The notes under the pieces: generated by a model | Seen by the model: the letters and a program-made list of their open reading frames with translations, nothing else | What the model was told of the DNA's origin: nothing | Databases searched by the model: none | Program-made: the position numbers and the translations under genes | In this document: positions 9,295 through 19,547 of the stretch, in pieces | How positions within the stretch are numbered: position 1 is the first letter of the stretch | How the letters are laid out: each line of letters opens with the position of its first letter | Assembly: GCA_002691205.1 (NCBI GenBank) | Contig: NZHD01000020.1 | Location: 1-64,000 of the forward strand | DNA from: Deltaproteobacteria bacterium | Lineage (GTDB): Bacteria > Myxococcota_A > UBA9160 > UBA4427 | Direction: 5' to 3' | Length of the DNA: 64,000 nucleotides

Positions 9295-11540
9295 TCATGA
9301 TGAGAATAATCGCGACCGCAACCCTGATGATCCTGCTTTTGCTTGGCTGCATGCCCGAGCCCGACACCGATGACAACGGGGATCGAAGCTGGGCCCAACA
9401 AGCCGTCCCCGAACTTCTGGGTAGAAAAATCCGAGGCTGGGAAGAAACCGATGTGCTCGCCCAGGCCGTGGGCCTGCTCGGGCGGAGCAAAGTCAGTCAA
9501 GCCATCATGTTCGACGACGCTTTCCGCATCTACTGGTCTGAAATCCTCATCGATCACATTCAGACGCAACGCCCTGGAGCCTCGGGAAACAGAACCGGGG
9601 TCACGAGCTGCTGGAATACGCCTATGGCGGGTCCGGATAGCGGAGACCTCGCACGCTGGATTGAGACTCATCATCCCGATGGAACGCTCGCCGTCTCCGC
9701 CGCCTCACCTTATCTCGGAGCCCGACCCTACGATTTTAATATGGTCGATATCATCCGCTCATCCATCGAACTCGACAACCTGAGTCCGATCTATCTCTCC
9801 AACCTAATTCCTTTCGTCATGAACGAAGGCTACAACAACGTGGCGACAGAGCGTCTCGGGGGCGAGTTCGACGAGATTTATCTCGGCCGTCCTCAATCCT
9901 GCATGACTTGCCACAACGAAAACTACTCCGCCTCAGACCTTCCTGATTGGAAGAGAACCTTCCAGCCGTTCCCTAAAGTGGAAACGAAAGTCTTCGGTGG
10001 AGCGCTGGGTTCCGCCGAGACCCTTGCGTCATCCCATGCCATATTCAATCCGGAGATACGCGGCGGAGATTTCTATCCCTGGGATATCGACCCTTCGTGT
10101 GTCAGAAAATCCGGAGACCCTCTCCAGGGGCTCCGCCAATCTATCCCCGGGTCAGGCGGGGCGTACACAAAGCTCGGTTCGGTCACGGGCACAGGAAAAC
10201 ACATCCTCGACCTTGAAGAAGCCCTGCGAGATGGCGTGCAGAGTCTATCGGGTTCCGCCATCAACAGCTTTGTCAATGAGGGAGAGAGCACAGACTTGTC
10301 AGATAACGAAGCGCTGGCCTATTTACTCGCCCTAAAAATCACCGACAATCTGTGGCAGGAAGTGATGGGCGAACGACTCACTGTCGTTCACGGATATTCG
10401 CGCAATTCCCAGCAGCGCGAAACGATGCGCTTCCTCGCCGAAGACAAATTGATTGCGGAGCGCTGGTCTCTCCGAAACGTGCTCGAGGCTATCCTCACCA
10501 GCCGATGGTTCAATCGATCGGCGCCCTACGTGGGTGATTCAACGATCAATCATTCAGCCTATCACCTGCCCATGGTTCTTGACCCTTGGCTCGCCAAGGC
10601 GCCTGGCGAAACCAGCGAACCCATCAACAACTTCAACGGGCAAGGCCGTGTGGTGCACAGATACTCGCCTCGAAATCTGATCCGATCGGCCGGCACGGCT
10701 CTGGGCCATGCTTCTCTGCCCGCCCACTTTGCGGCCGGCAGTGGCACAGACCGGAAGTTCCTTGAGAATCTGGGTCAGTACCTCAATGATTACAGCCCAG
10801 GAACTCGATCTGTAGATTTTCAGGGCATGATGAGTTGGGCCGCACGTTATGGATCCTGCCAAACCCCCACCGACACTGACACGGACTGGATCAACGAACT
10901 CACTTCGGCCGCCGGCGAATGGGATGCGCTTCATCCCACCGAGCCTCCGATTACACTCAGGGACTTAAGCTTAACCATGAAAGACTGGCTCGTGGGCGAG
11001 GCCACTCTGGACCACGACGTCTCAGCCGGGACGGAGAGCGACGCCATCGAAGCGCTGTTCGGAATTGATCTTGACACCCCGCTCAACTCAATCTCTCCTT
11101 CATTCCTTGAAGACAGGGCACGCCTTTACTGCGGCTCTCTCATCTCATCGCCCCATTTCATGTTGGCCGGAATCCGGCCCGGCGACTTGGGCTCTGGGTC
11201 ACGACTACGGGTATGCAATCCGGGAGAACCCTGCACTTGGATCGAAACCTGCGAAGCGTGGCTTCCCCTGCTAGAGGAAGCCTCGGACGAGGACCTTGAA
11301 TGCACTCCAAGTACTCAGACCTTAAGACGAACCATACACTTAACGCCGCCTACTCTGAACCGTCCGGAACTCACACGCCCCACCGCTGAATTTTCACCCG
11401 AACCGGTTGAGCTCCCACGGCCCCCCATTCCTTTGATCCCTCCTCAACCCCCGATGCCTACTCCCCCCGAGCCCCCTGCAGGCCTGCCATCACAAGAAAC
11501 TGCCGCTCCCATGACGGAACTGGATCACGGCCGCGTCTAA
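9291..11540 (+). CDS. Lipoprotein with a single CXXCH (c-type heme) motif, partner of DUF1501 protein
   Basis: ATGA overlap with upstream gene; lipobox LILLLLGC; QSCMTCHNENYSASD; Pro-rich C-terminus. Confidence 0.65.
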   Translation: MIMMRIIATATLMILLLLGCMPEPDTDDNGDRSWAQQAVPELLGRKIRGWEETDVLAQAVGLLGRSKVSQAIMFDDAFRIYWSEILIDHIQTQRPGASGNRTGVTSCWNTPMAGPDSGDLARWIETHHPDGTLAVSAASPYLGARPYDFNMVDIIRSSIELDNLSPIYLSNLIPFVMNEGYNNVATERLGGEFDEIYLGRPQSCMTCHNENYSASDLPDWKRTFQPFPKVETKVFGGALGSAETLASSHAIFNPEIRGGDFYPWDIDPSCVRKSGDPLQGLRQSIPGSGGAYTKLGSVTGTGKHILDLEEALRDGVQSLSGSAINSFVNEGESTDLSDNEALAYLLALKITDNLWQEVMGERLTVVHGYSRNSQQRETMRFLAEDKLIAERWSLRNVLEAILTSRWFNRSAPYVGDSTINHSAYHLPMVLDPWLAKAPGETSEPINNFNGQGRVVHRYSPRNLIRSAGTALGHASLPAHFAAGSGTDRKFLENLGQYLNDYSPGTRSVDFQGMMSWAARYGSCQTPTDTDTDWINELTSAAGEWDALHPTEPPITLRDLSLTMKDWLVGEATLDHDVSAGTESDAIEALFGIDLDTPLNSISPSFLEDRARLYCGSLISSPHFMLAGIRPGDLGSGSRLRVCNPGEPCTWIETCEAWLPLLEEASDEDLECTPSTQTLRRTIHLTPPTLNRPELTRPTAEFSPEPVELPRPPIPLIPPQPPMPTPPEPPAGLPSQETAAPMTELDHGRV

Positions 11541-11666
11541 AATTCCTCTCCATCAAGTAGAGGAGATCGACCTTCACTCGTGCGAAGTGTTGAGACAGTC
11601 AGCCCCAGGTCAGTTCGGGACACCCATGCTTCCCCGCGATCGCGCGAGGCTCACTGAGACTGGCCC

Positions 11667-12848
11667 TCAATCGAGAACTTCGAAGGTCAGTCCCGCACGT
11701 TCAACGAGCGTAGGAATCAGCGCCGAGCCGAACGCAGCCGCAGGGGTCCAGACCCCCCCACCCAATTCGGGAGTCGCCTCGATCAGTTGAATGGACGCCT
11801 CGGCGATGATCTTTGACGTGGACCCGTAGCCGGGATCCTTGTCACCGCTCACGCGGACACGAATCGTCTCACCGTTCGCATGAGTTCCAAAGAACATCAC
11901 CCCGTACCCGCCAGCTTCGCGCTCCTCTTTTGACGGACCCTCGCCAGGCTTCGGCGCTTCAGACCCTCCGCCCCCGAGCATCGCCTGAGAGATGGCGGCC
12001 ATTCCACGGGCAGCCTGCTCCCCCGCTTCGCCGGTGCCCGTGAGGAACATCTCATCGTAAATGAAGTCCTCACCGTAAGGATGACCGAGAAGCGCGTTGG
12101 ATCGGTGAACGTTCTTTGTGTTGATTGGGGCCATGAAAAACGGCGCCACCCAGCCCCCCGCGACCAAATCCTCTTCAATGTCCTGTCCAGAAGGCTGGTC
12201 GACTCCGGTGAACCCGTTGGAGAGACAGAACGGATTCATTAAGGCCTGCAATAAGCTCGGATCCTTCGCCACCGCCTCCGCGGTCGCCTGCCCGCTCGCG
12301 GCTGTTCCGCCTGAGAGAGTCCCGCGCATATCAATCACCCGCCCACGAACACGAGAGCAAGCACTGCCAAATCGGCGCTTCGCCTCTTCCTGAAGGAAGA
12401 GGACACCGAGGTCGAAGGGGATCGAATCAAAACCCGCGGAATGCACAATGCGTGCGCCGGTTTCTGCAGCACGCTCGCTAAAACGTTCGATGGTCTCCCG
12501 CATCCACAGCACCTCACCGGATAGATCGAGGTAGTCGGTGCCCATCTCGACGCACGCTTCCACAAGCGGCGTTCCATAAAGAGTGTAGGGTCCCACGGTC
12601 GTCACAACGCATTGCGTTTGCTCGACCATGGCCACGAGACTTGCTGGCTCGCTCGTGTCAGCCACCACAAGAGGCGTATCCTTGGGCGCGCCGATTTCGT
12701 CACGCACCTCTTCAAGCTTCTCCAGGCTCCGCCCGGCCATAGCCCAGCGCGGCGCGCCCTCACGACGCACAAGATATTCGGCCACCAAGCGGCCAGTGAA
12801 ACCGGTGGAACCAAAAACGATCAGATCAAACGGGCGAGACGAGGCCAT
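11667..12848 (-). CDS. Saccharopine dehydrogenase-like oxidoreductase (trans-acting enoyl reductase family)
   Basis: FDLIVFGSTGFTGRLVAEYLVRREGAPRWAMAGRSLEKLEEV N-terminus typical of the family. Confidence 0.87.
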   Translation of the reverse strand: MASSRPFDLIVFGSTGFTGRLVAEYLVRREGAPRWAMAGRSLEKLEEVRDEIGAPKDTPLVVADTSEPASLVAMVEQTQCVVTTVGPYTLYGTPLVEACVEMGTDYLDLSGEVLWMRETIERFSERAAETGARIVHSAGFDSIPFDLGVLFLQEEAKRRFGSACSRVRGRVIDMRGTLSGGTAASGQATAEAVAKDPSLLQALMNPFCLSNGFTGVDQPSGQDIEEDLVAGGWVAPFFMAPINTKNVHRSNALLGHPYGEDFIYDEMFLTGTGEAGEQAARGMAAISQAMLGGGGSEAPKPGEGPSKEEREAGGYGVMFFGTHANGETIRVRVSGDKDPGYGSTSKIIAEASIQLIEATPELGGGVWTPAAAFGSALIPTLVERAGLTFEVLD

Positions 12849-13070
12849 AACTTGTTGCTTCTCCTTTTTCGTAGGGGCGACGATTTCAAAGAGCAGAATC
12901 TAACCCACAATCCAACCCCAAGAGACCCATCAACCGTCTAAACTCACTCTGTATGGTCAGTATGAAGGCTCGGCATCCGAAACTCTTACGTGCTAGAGAA
13001 GGGATTATCAGTCAACCTCTCTGTGATCTGGGATCCAGGGCCAAAAGGCCCTTCGGAGGTGAGAACGGGC

Positions 13071-14453
13071 ATGCGAGCATCAGAGCAAGAAACTGCGGTC
13101 AAACAATGGGTGGCCGAACACATGAACGCCGACATCCTTCGCATCGAACGGCAAGCCCGTTGGAGGCCTGTCTGGTATGTCGATGCGGCTCAATCTGAAA
13201 AAAAGTGGCGACTCTGTGTCAGGGGAGACCGGGTTGACGCACGGATTGGTTTCACACTGGAACACGAAATGCAGCTTCAGCAGCTCCTCCACCAGCATGG
13301 GCTTCCCGTCCCCCAGGTCCATGGCTTCATCGATTCGCCTCGAGCCTACGTGATGGATCGCGTTGAGGGTCAGGAACGCTTCGAAGACACCACACCTCAA
13401 GCCGAACGCGACGTCGTTTTGGACAGCTATATAAAAAGCCTGGCGCAGATCCATAGCCTCGACGTCGAGCCCTTTGCACGCGCAGGCATCCTCAGAGCGG
13501 ACAAGCCCTCTCACTCTGGACGCGTAGGCATGCAGGTCTATGAGCAAGCCTATCGAGCCAGCAAAAAGAGGCCTGATCCTTTTCTGGAATTTGCCCTGGG
13601 TTGGTTGAAACGCAATCCACTGCAAAACCGGAGTCAAGAGAGTGTCGTACTCTGGGATACAGGGCAGTTCCTTCATTCAGCCGGTGAAGTCACCGCCATC
13701 ATTGACCTGGAAATTGGCCACATCGGCGACCCCATGATGGATCTTGCTGGATTCCGCATGCGCGCGCGCGAAATCGGATTTTCTGATTTTGACCGTCTTT
13801 ACACGGTGTACTCAAAGAACGGGGGGCAAGCTGTAGACCGAGAAGCCATACAGCACTACTACTTCGCCTTTGCACTCTGTAACCAGCTGGCTTTTCACTC
13901 CGCACTCGCGGCCCCGCCGCCGGGTTCCGACTATATGATGAACCTCCGCTGGTGCATCGAAACTAACCTCTACGCCATCGAAGCCCTTGCTGATATTTTA
14001 AGCCTTGAGCTGGAGCCAGTGCCGCCCCTCACTGCACAAACCTCATCTACAGATATCGCCCACACCCACCTCGTCGAATGGCTCCGAAATTTTGAGCCCC
14101 ATGACCCCGGTGAGGCGCACACCGTCCGAAGTGGCTTCAGGCTCGCTCGGCATCTCCAGCGAGCCAGCCAAGTGGGGATACAGGCCGAGGCGGCCGACCG
14201 TCAAGACTTGACCTCTTTACTCGGCCAGACGCCGGTCAACCCTCAAGAGGCGGACGCTGAATTAGAAGCCTTTGTCATCCGTGACGGGGGCACGCACGAC
14301 CTCGCTCTGATTAAGCTGTTCCACAGGCGACTCGTGCGAGCGCTCTCAACACTCGGGCCTGAGGGATCGGCCATCGCACGACATTATCCTGTCGAGGGCC
14401 TAGAGATGGCCGAGCCCGGCCAGCTGTCGTCGAAAAGGTCCCCCAGCCTGTAA
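13071..14453 (+). CDS. Phosphotransferase family (APH/ACAD10-like) protein
   Basis: LLHQHGLPVPQVHGFIDSPRAYVMDRVEG; VTAIIDLEIGHIGDPMMDLAGFRMR (DxD / Brenner-like APH motifs); start at internal Met 13071 assumed. Confidence 0.8.
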   Translation: MRASEQETAVKQWVAEHMNADILRIERQARWRPVWYVDAAQSEKKWRLCVRGDRVDARIGFTLEHEMQLQQLLHQHGLPVPQVHGFIDSPRAYVMDRVEGQERFEDTTPQAERDVVLDSYIKSLAQIHSLDVEPFARAGILRADKPSHSGRVGMQVYEQAYRASKKRPDPFLEFALGWLKRNPLQNRSQESVVLWDTGQFLHSAGEVTAIIDLEIGHIGDPMMDLAGFRMRAREIGFSDFDRLYTVYSKNGGQAVDREAIQHYYFAFALCNQLAFHSALAAPPPGSDYMMNLRWCIETNLYAIEALADILSLELEPVPPLTAQTSSTDIAHTHLVEWLRNFEPHDPGEAHTVRSGFRLARHLQRASQVGIQAEAADRQDLTSLLGQTPVNPQEADAELEAFVIRDGGTHDLALIKLFHRRLVRALSTLGPEGSAIARHYPVEGLEMAEPGQLSSKRSPSL

Positions 14454-14585
14454 GATTTCACTCTTCCTCGCAAACATTCCGTGAGCCGGCCTACGTCAAA
14501 AACAAAATCCACGAGAAAACCCTTCAAGAGCACCCGCCGCAAGGGAAGGCTAGCGTCCCTGAGCGGCCCAACGAAGGTCTGAATT

Positions 14586-15434
14586 TTGTACACAAGGGAG
14601 AGACACATGAGCAGTGATCCATGGAGCTATGACGGGAAAAAAGTGGTCATCACCGGCTGCTTTTCCGGCATGGGAGAAGCGGCTGCCCGCGAACTCGTTC
14701 GGCTGGGAGCCGAGGTACACGGGGTGGACATCAAGGAGTCCCCGGTGGAAATGGCGTCTTTCCAGAAGGTGGATCTCCGCGAAACCGCGCAAATCGATGT
14801 GGCCCTGGGTGAGATCGGAGGCGATATCGATGCCTCCTTTTACTGCGCGGGCTTGCCCGGCACATTCCCTCCCCTTGAAGTCATGCAGGTCAACTTTGTC
14901 AACATGCGGCACTGGACCTACGAAGTGGCCCAACGCATGCCTCAAGGTGGAGCCCTTGCAGTCATCGCATCTACCGCCGGACACGGTTGGGCCGAACGAA
15001 GAGACGCCATTGAGGATTTAATGACCACCCCCGATGCCGCTTCTGGCTTTGCGTGGTGCGAAGAAAACCTCGATACCGTGGCTGACGGATATCTGTTCTC
15101 GAAAATGTGCACCCAATATTTCACCATGCGGACCGCAGCCGAACTCATCCAAAAAGGAATTCGCATTAATTGCGTCAACCCGGCCCCTACCGAATCTCCC
15201 ATGATGAAAGACTTTGAAGCCACCGCGCCGCCCGCCCTGATCAACGCCTGGGCCCAGCCCATTGGACGCCGGGCACAACCGATTGAAATGGCCCTGCCTC
15301 TCATCTTTCTCAACAGCGATGCCGCTGGCTTTATCAGCGGGCACAATCTGCACGTCGACGGGGGGTGGGCCGGAAGCATCGACTCAGGATCACTCAACCA
15401 GAACGAACTGATCCAGAAAGCGTTAGAGGGCTGA
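14586..15434 (+). CDS. Short-chain dehydrogenase/reductase (3-alpha-hydroxysteroid dehydrogenase/carbonyl reductase-like)
   Basis: Start ATG 14607 also possible; KKVVITGCFSGMGEAAARELVRLGAEVHGVDI cofactor motif, C-terminal ISGHNLHVDGGWAGS. Confidence 0.87.
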   Translation: MYTRERHMSSDPWSYDGKKVVITGCFSGMGEAAARELVRLGAEVHGVDIKESPVEMASFQKVDLRETAQIDVALGEIGGDIDASFYCAGLPGTFPPLEVMQVNFVNMRHWTYEVAQRMPQGGALAVIASTAGHGWAERRDAIEDLMTTPDAASGFAWCEENLDTVADGYLFSKMCTQYFTMRTAAELIQKGIRINCVNPAPTESPMMKDFEATAPPALINAWAQPIGRRAQPIEMALPLIFLNSDAAGFISGHNLHVDGGWAGSIDSGSLNQNELIQKALEG

Positions 15435-15572
15435 ATCACTCGACCTCTCAGACCATCCCGGCCCAGGCACTTGGACTCCCCGCCCGGAAGGCCAAACTGC
15501 GCTCCGGCAGCGCCAGACTCAGCCCAAAACAGCCGAGGGAGGGACACCGAGCCCTAAAGCCCCTTCTGAGCG

Positions 15573-15590
15573 TCCCCTCGCGGGGTTTAA
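15573..15590 (+). terminator. Possible weak intrinsic terminator after SDR gene
   Basis: CCCCTCGCGGGG short hairpin followed by TTT; short stem and poor T-tract. Confidence 0.25.
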
Positions 15591-15662
15591 ACAGCTTTCA
15601 AAAAGTGCATACAGCGTGTTATGGTGGAAACGCGGTCTAACACCTTCATTAAGCTAGTTTTC

Positions 15663-18600
15663 ATGACCAGAGATCAAGCCCCCCCAGTAAACGCAAAAGA
15701 TACACTCGCAAAGCGTTTTTCCGAGATGGTCTCGTCCAATCGAGATGCGCCCGCTGTTGAATCGGGCGACTTTAGCTTGAGCTATGCCGAGCTTGAGGAA
15801 GCCGCTGCTCCATGGGCTGCCGAGATCGGCGCTCGGGGCGGCCTGGCACCGATTATCATCGCCTGCCACCGTCAGGAGCAAGCCGTCGTTGGAATGGTCG
15901 CGTGCATGATGGCGGGTCGTGTCTGGACGATCCTTGACCCCAAGACCCCCACGGTTTTACGTGAGCAGGTTCTTCGCGACCTTCCGGACAGCCTCGTCTT
16001 GACTGAACCCGACCCAGGCCAGGTTTTCGATTTACCCGCAGAACGTCACCTTGTTCTTCCCCACGCGATCCCCTCAAGTCAACACACTTTCGAACCTGGG
16101 ATGGCCAGCAGCACCGACCCGATCTGCATTCTCTATACCTCGGGTTCTACGGGCGTCGCCCGGGGCGTACTGCACTCCCATTCAAGCCTTTTAGAAGTTG
16201 TGGCCAAGTCCACCAACCATTTTGATCTCGGTCCTGATGACCGCATCGCAATGCTTTCACCCTTAGGACATGTCGTCGGCACAGTGGCGGTGCTGCTCGC
16301 ATTGATGAACGGCGGAAGACTCTCGATTTATGAAGTCAAAACCAAGGGCCTGGCTGGTTTACCCAATTGGCTAAGCGACCGGAAGATTACCTACTTTCAT
16401 ACCATCACCACTATTTTTCGACGCCTGGCAGCCGCAGTGGAAGACCCAAAGACATTGAGTGCGCTGAAGGTTGTGGCCGTAGGAGGTGAGGCCGTCACTG
16501 CCCGTGATTATGAGTTGTTCCAAAAAACATTTCCGGCCAAGACCCAACTCAGAAATTCATACGGGGCCACCGAGTCCATCGATAGTTTTCAATATGTCGT
16601 GGGCAAAGGCGAGCCTATGCTGGGAATGAGCCTGCCGATTGGTTATCCGTGTAGCGATGAAGATCTCTTTAAGTTGATGACTGAAGACGGTGAAGAAACC
16701 GATTCGGTCTCCGGCGAACTCTGGGTAAGCAGCCCCTGTCTCGCACTAGGCTACTGGATGCGTCCCGAAGACACAGCAACGCGGTTCCCCGTGGATCACG
16801 AAGGAAGACGCTGGTTTCGCAGCGGAGATCTATGTCGCATGGATGATGCGGGGCGCATGCATTGTCTCGGTCGGGGTGAAGGCGTCGTTCAGTTGCGCGG
16901 TGTGGATGTTGATCTAAATCGAATCGAACAGGAAATGCGACAACTCCAGGGCGTGAGCGAAGTGGTTGTAAATGCCACCGATAACGATGATGGAGATACC
17001 GAACTCTTCGCCTTCTACTGCGAGGACGGAGAATCAGACCCACAGCAAATGCGAAACGATCTAGGCAAGCGGCTGCCCGAATACATGGTCCCCCATCAGT
17101 TCATCCTGATGGATCGCCTTCCCTTGACGAGCAGTGGCAAGGTTGACCGTCGCCGCTTGCGATCTGCGAACCAACAACAAAGCCTTGAACATATTTTGGC
17201 ATGGCGGGAGAAGGAATTAGACACGACGACCCGGCGACAACCTCGGGAACTCATTGTGGTCACCGAGTCACGTCAAGATGCCGAGCCACTGCTCAAGCAG
17301 TGTCAAGAGCTGGAGATCCGCGGCCACGCATACACACCGGGTGATTCAGCCGACAGCCTCCCCTCTTTTGACAGCATTCTTGTCCCTGTCCACGCCGGGT
17401 TTTCCATAGAACAAGGGGCAGCCGGGGCGGCCGAAGAGCTACAGAAGCTGCTCAGTGCGCTGAAGGAACTGCTCGCAAGAGGGGGGGAAGCCGGGGCTCG
17501 CCTAATGTTCATCACGTGTCAAGCCAGCCATCAGCCCGGACAGAGTGAACAGAACTTAAATCCCTTCCAGACGATGCTCTGGGGAGTCGCGCGTGGATTA
17601 CGCCGCGAATTCCCAGGCCTAGACTGTCGCATCCTTGACATGGAAACCAGTGATGATCTGCCCGCCGTTCTGCCCGAATTTATGGTTCCCGAGAATTCCG
17701 ATGACCACGTCATGCTACGAAGCGGGCAACGCTTTGTCGCGCGCATACTTGAGCAAAGCACATCTGATGATCGCCTCGTCCTTAAAAAGGAGGCCAGCTA
17801 TCTAATTACCGGGGGCCTAGGCGGACTGGGACTGAGCGTGGCTGAGGCCTTTGCCAAATCCGGCGCAGGGCGGTTATACCTCCTCGGCCGAAGCGCAGCT
17901 AATCCTGAAGCCAGTCGTCGAATACAAGAGATTGAGCGTTCCGGCACAAAAGTAGAGATCTGCTGCGCGGACATCAGTGACCCCGCTTTAATCACCTCGC
18001 TTCTGGCTCAAATGGAGAACCTAAAAGGCATCGTCCACCTGGCCGGTGTCACGCACTTTGAACTTTTTGAGAAGCAGGACCCTACGGATTTCAGAGCTGT
18101 TCTCGCCCCCAAGCTAGACGGTGCCTGGAACCTGCACCAAGCCAGCCTACAACTAGATGACCACCTGGATTTTTTTGTAATGAGTTCGTCCATCACCGCC
18201 CTATTGGGAATGACGGGGCATGTGGACTATGCCGCAGCGAACGCTTTTCTTGATGGCCTCGCAGATTTTCGCTGCGCATCAGGATTGCCAGGGGCCAGCA
18301 TTGACTTCGGCACACTCGACGGAGGCATGGTGGACAACGAAGCCCTGCGCCTCTGGCTACAACGCGAAGGACTTTTGGCGATTTCTATGGATGAGGCGGT
18401 AGACAGCATCTTGAGCACACAACCCATGAGTGGAGGTTGGAATGTTCGTGCCAGGATGAACTGGTCCGCCGTGTTAGCGATGCAAAGCCCTGGAAACTTA
18501 CCGTTCTTTTCTGAATTAGCTGACGTGCAAAAGCAAAAGAGCAAAGGAGACGCTTCCCCTGGAAAAAGCCTCGAGGCCGTCAGCCTTTCTGAATTGATGG

Positions 18601-19544
18601 CGGCGATCCTCGAGATCTGGGCCACGGTTCTGTCCTTGGATACAGTCGATGAAGACGCTGATTTTTTCGAACTGGGTGGACATTCTCTAGCGTTACTCGA
18701 CGTCCACTCGCGCTTGTGCAACCAGTATTCCTTGAACACGCCCGTAAGCGACTTTTTTGTTCACACGACTGCGCGCACCCTGGCCGAAGCATTAATGCAC
18801 GGAAAGAGTCAAAAACGCCACAATGCTCTCATTTTGCTGCAGAAGAGCGAAGCCACAAAGCCATTGATCATGATTAATTCCACAGCCACCGCATCGAACC
18901 TCGCTGCAAAATTGCCAAAACGCTCCGTTTTCAGCGCCAATATGTTTCGCCTGACCGCAGATATCCCCACGGAGCAGTTGCAAGAGGATCACATTTGGAG
19001 ATTCGCCAACTACATGGCCGAGGACATTGATGATCTGACCAAAAAAGAAGGCTGCCATCTTCTTGGTTTTTGCCAGGACAGCCTCCTCACTGTAGAACTG
19101 GGACGCGCGCTTTTAGAGCGCTCGGTGCCGATCCATAGCCTGACTCTAATCGATGCGGTCTTCGGAGCAGATCAAGCATTGAATCTAAAAATGCGACTTC
19201 GAGCCCTACGCGAGATAGGCCCTAGTTACCTTGGCGATAAATTCAAACGAATCCTCAAGAGCAGTCCGAACGAGAATAAGGAGAAAGAGGAAATCAGCTT
19301 TAACGAATCGTTTTACCGCGGCTATGTCAAACATGCCTTCTCTCGTATCCCCGAGGTTTTTGAGGGAGAGATTCATCTAATTGTCTCAAGTGAATGGCGC
19401 CTAAAAGACATCTCTGGCGTCGAAGCAGCAGCAAATCGCGTCACCGTTCATCCCATCCGAAGCAGCCATGGCGATATCTTTAGAGAGCCTCACCTCAGCG
19501 ATTTAGCCTCTTACATGAACGCAATCACCGAAGATTCACTCTGA
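15663..19544 (+). CDS. Single-module NRPS/PKS-like synthetase: adenylation - ketoreductase (with structural subdomain) - carrier protein - thioesterase
   Basis: A domain: ILYTSGSTGVARGVLHSH, SYGATES, GDLCRMDDAGRMHCLGR, LTSSGKVDRR; KR: YLITGGLGGLGLSVAEAFAKSGAGRLYLLGRS...FVMSSSITALLGMTGHVDYAAANAFLDG; PCP: DADFFELGGHSLALLDVHSRL; TE-like: LLGFCQDSLLTVELGRAL...SSHGDIFREPHLSDLA. Confidence 0.88.
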   Translation: MTRDQAPPVNAKDTLAKRFSEMVSSNRDAPAVESGDFSLSYAELEEAAAPWAAEIGARGGLAPIIIACHRQEQAVVGMVACMMAGRVWTILDPKTPTVLREQVLRDLPDSLVLTEPDPGQVFDLPAERHLVLPHAIPSSQHTFEPGMASSTDPICILYTSGSTGVARGVLHSHSSLLEVVAKSTNHFDLGPDDRIAMLSPLGHVVGTVAVLLALMNGGRLSIYEVKTKGLAGLPNWLSDRKITYFHTITTIFRRLAAAVEDPKTLSALKVVAVGGEAVTARDYELFQKTFPAKTQLRNSYGATESIDSFQYVVGKGEPMLGMSLPIGYPCSDEDLFKLMTEDGEETDSVSGELWVSSPCLALGYWMRPEDTATRFPVDHEGRRWFRSGDLCRMDDAGRMHCLGRGEGVVQLRGVDVDLNRIEQEMRQLQGVSEVVVNATDNDDGDTELFAFYCEDGESDPQQMRNDLGKRLPEYMVPHQFILMDRLPLTSSGKVDRRRLRSANQQQSLEHILAWREKELDTTTRRQPRELIVVTESRQDAEPLLKQCQELEIRGHAYTPGDSADSLPSFDSILVPVHAGFSIEQGAAGAAEELQKLLSALKELLARGGEAGARLMFITCQASHQPGQSEQNLNPFQTMLWGVARGLRREFPGLDCRILDMETSDDLPAVLPEFMVPENSDDHVMLRSGQRFVARILEQSTSDDRLVLKKEASYLITGGLGGLGLSVAEAFAKSGAGRLYLLGRSAANPEASRRIQEIERSGTKVEICCADISDPALITSLLAQMENLKGIVHLAGVTHFELFEKQDPTDFRAVLAPKLDGAWNLHQASLQLDDHLDFFVMSSSITALLGMTGHVDYAAANAFLDGLADFRCASGLPGASIDFGTLDGGMVDNEALRLWLQREGLLAISMDEAVDSILSTQPMSGGWNVRARMNWSAVLAMQSPGNLPFFSELADVQKQKSKGDASPGKSLEAVSLSELMAAILEIWATVLSLDTVDEDADFFELGGHSLALLDVHSRLCNQYSLNTPVSDFFVHTTARTLAEALMHGKSQKRHNALILLQKSEATKPLIMINSTATASNLAAKLPKRSVFSANMFRLTADIPTEQLQEDHIWRFANYMAEDIDDLTKKEGCHLLGFCQDSLLTVELGRALLERSVPIHSLTLIDAVFGADQALNLKMRLRALREIGPSYLGDKFKRILKSSPNENKEKEEISFNESFYRGYVKHAFSRIPEVFEGEIHLIVSSEWRLKDISGVEAAANRVTVHPIRSSHGDIFREPHLSDLASYMNAITEDSL

Positions 19545-19547
19545 CTC

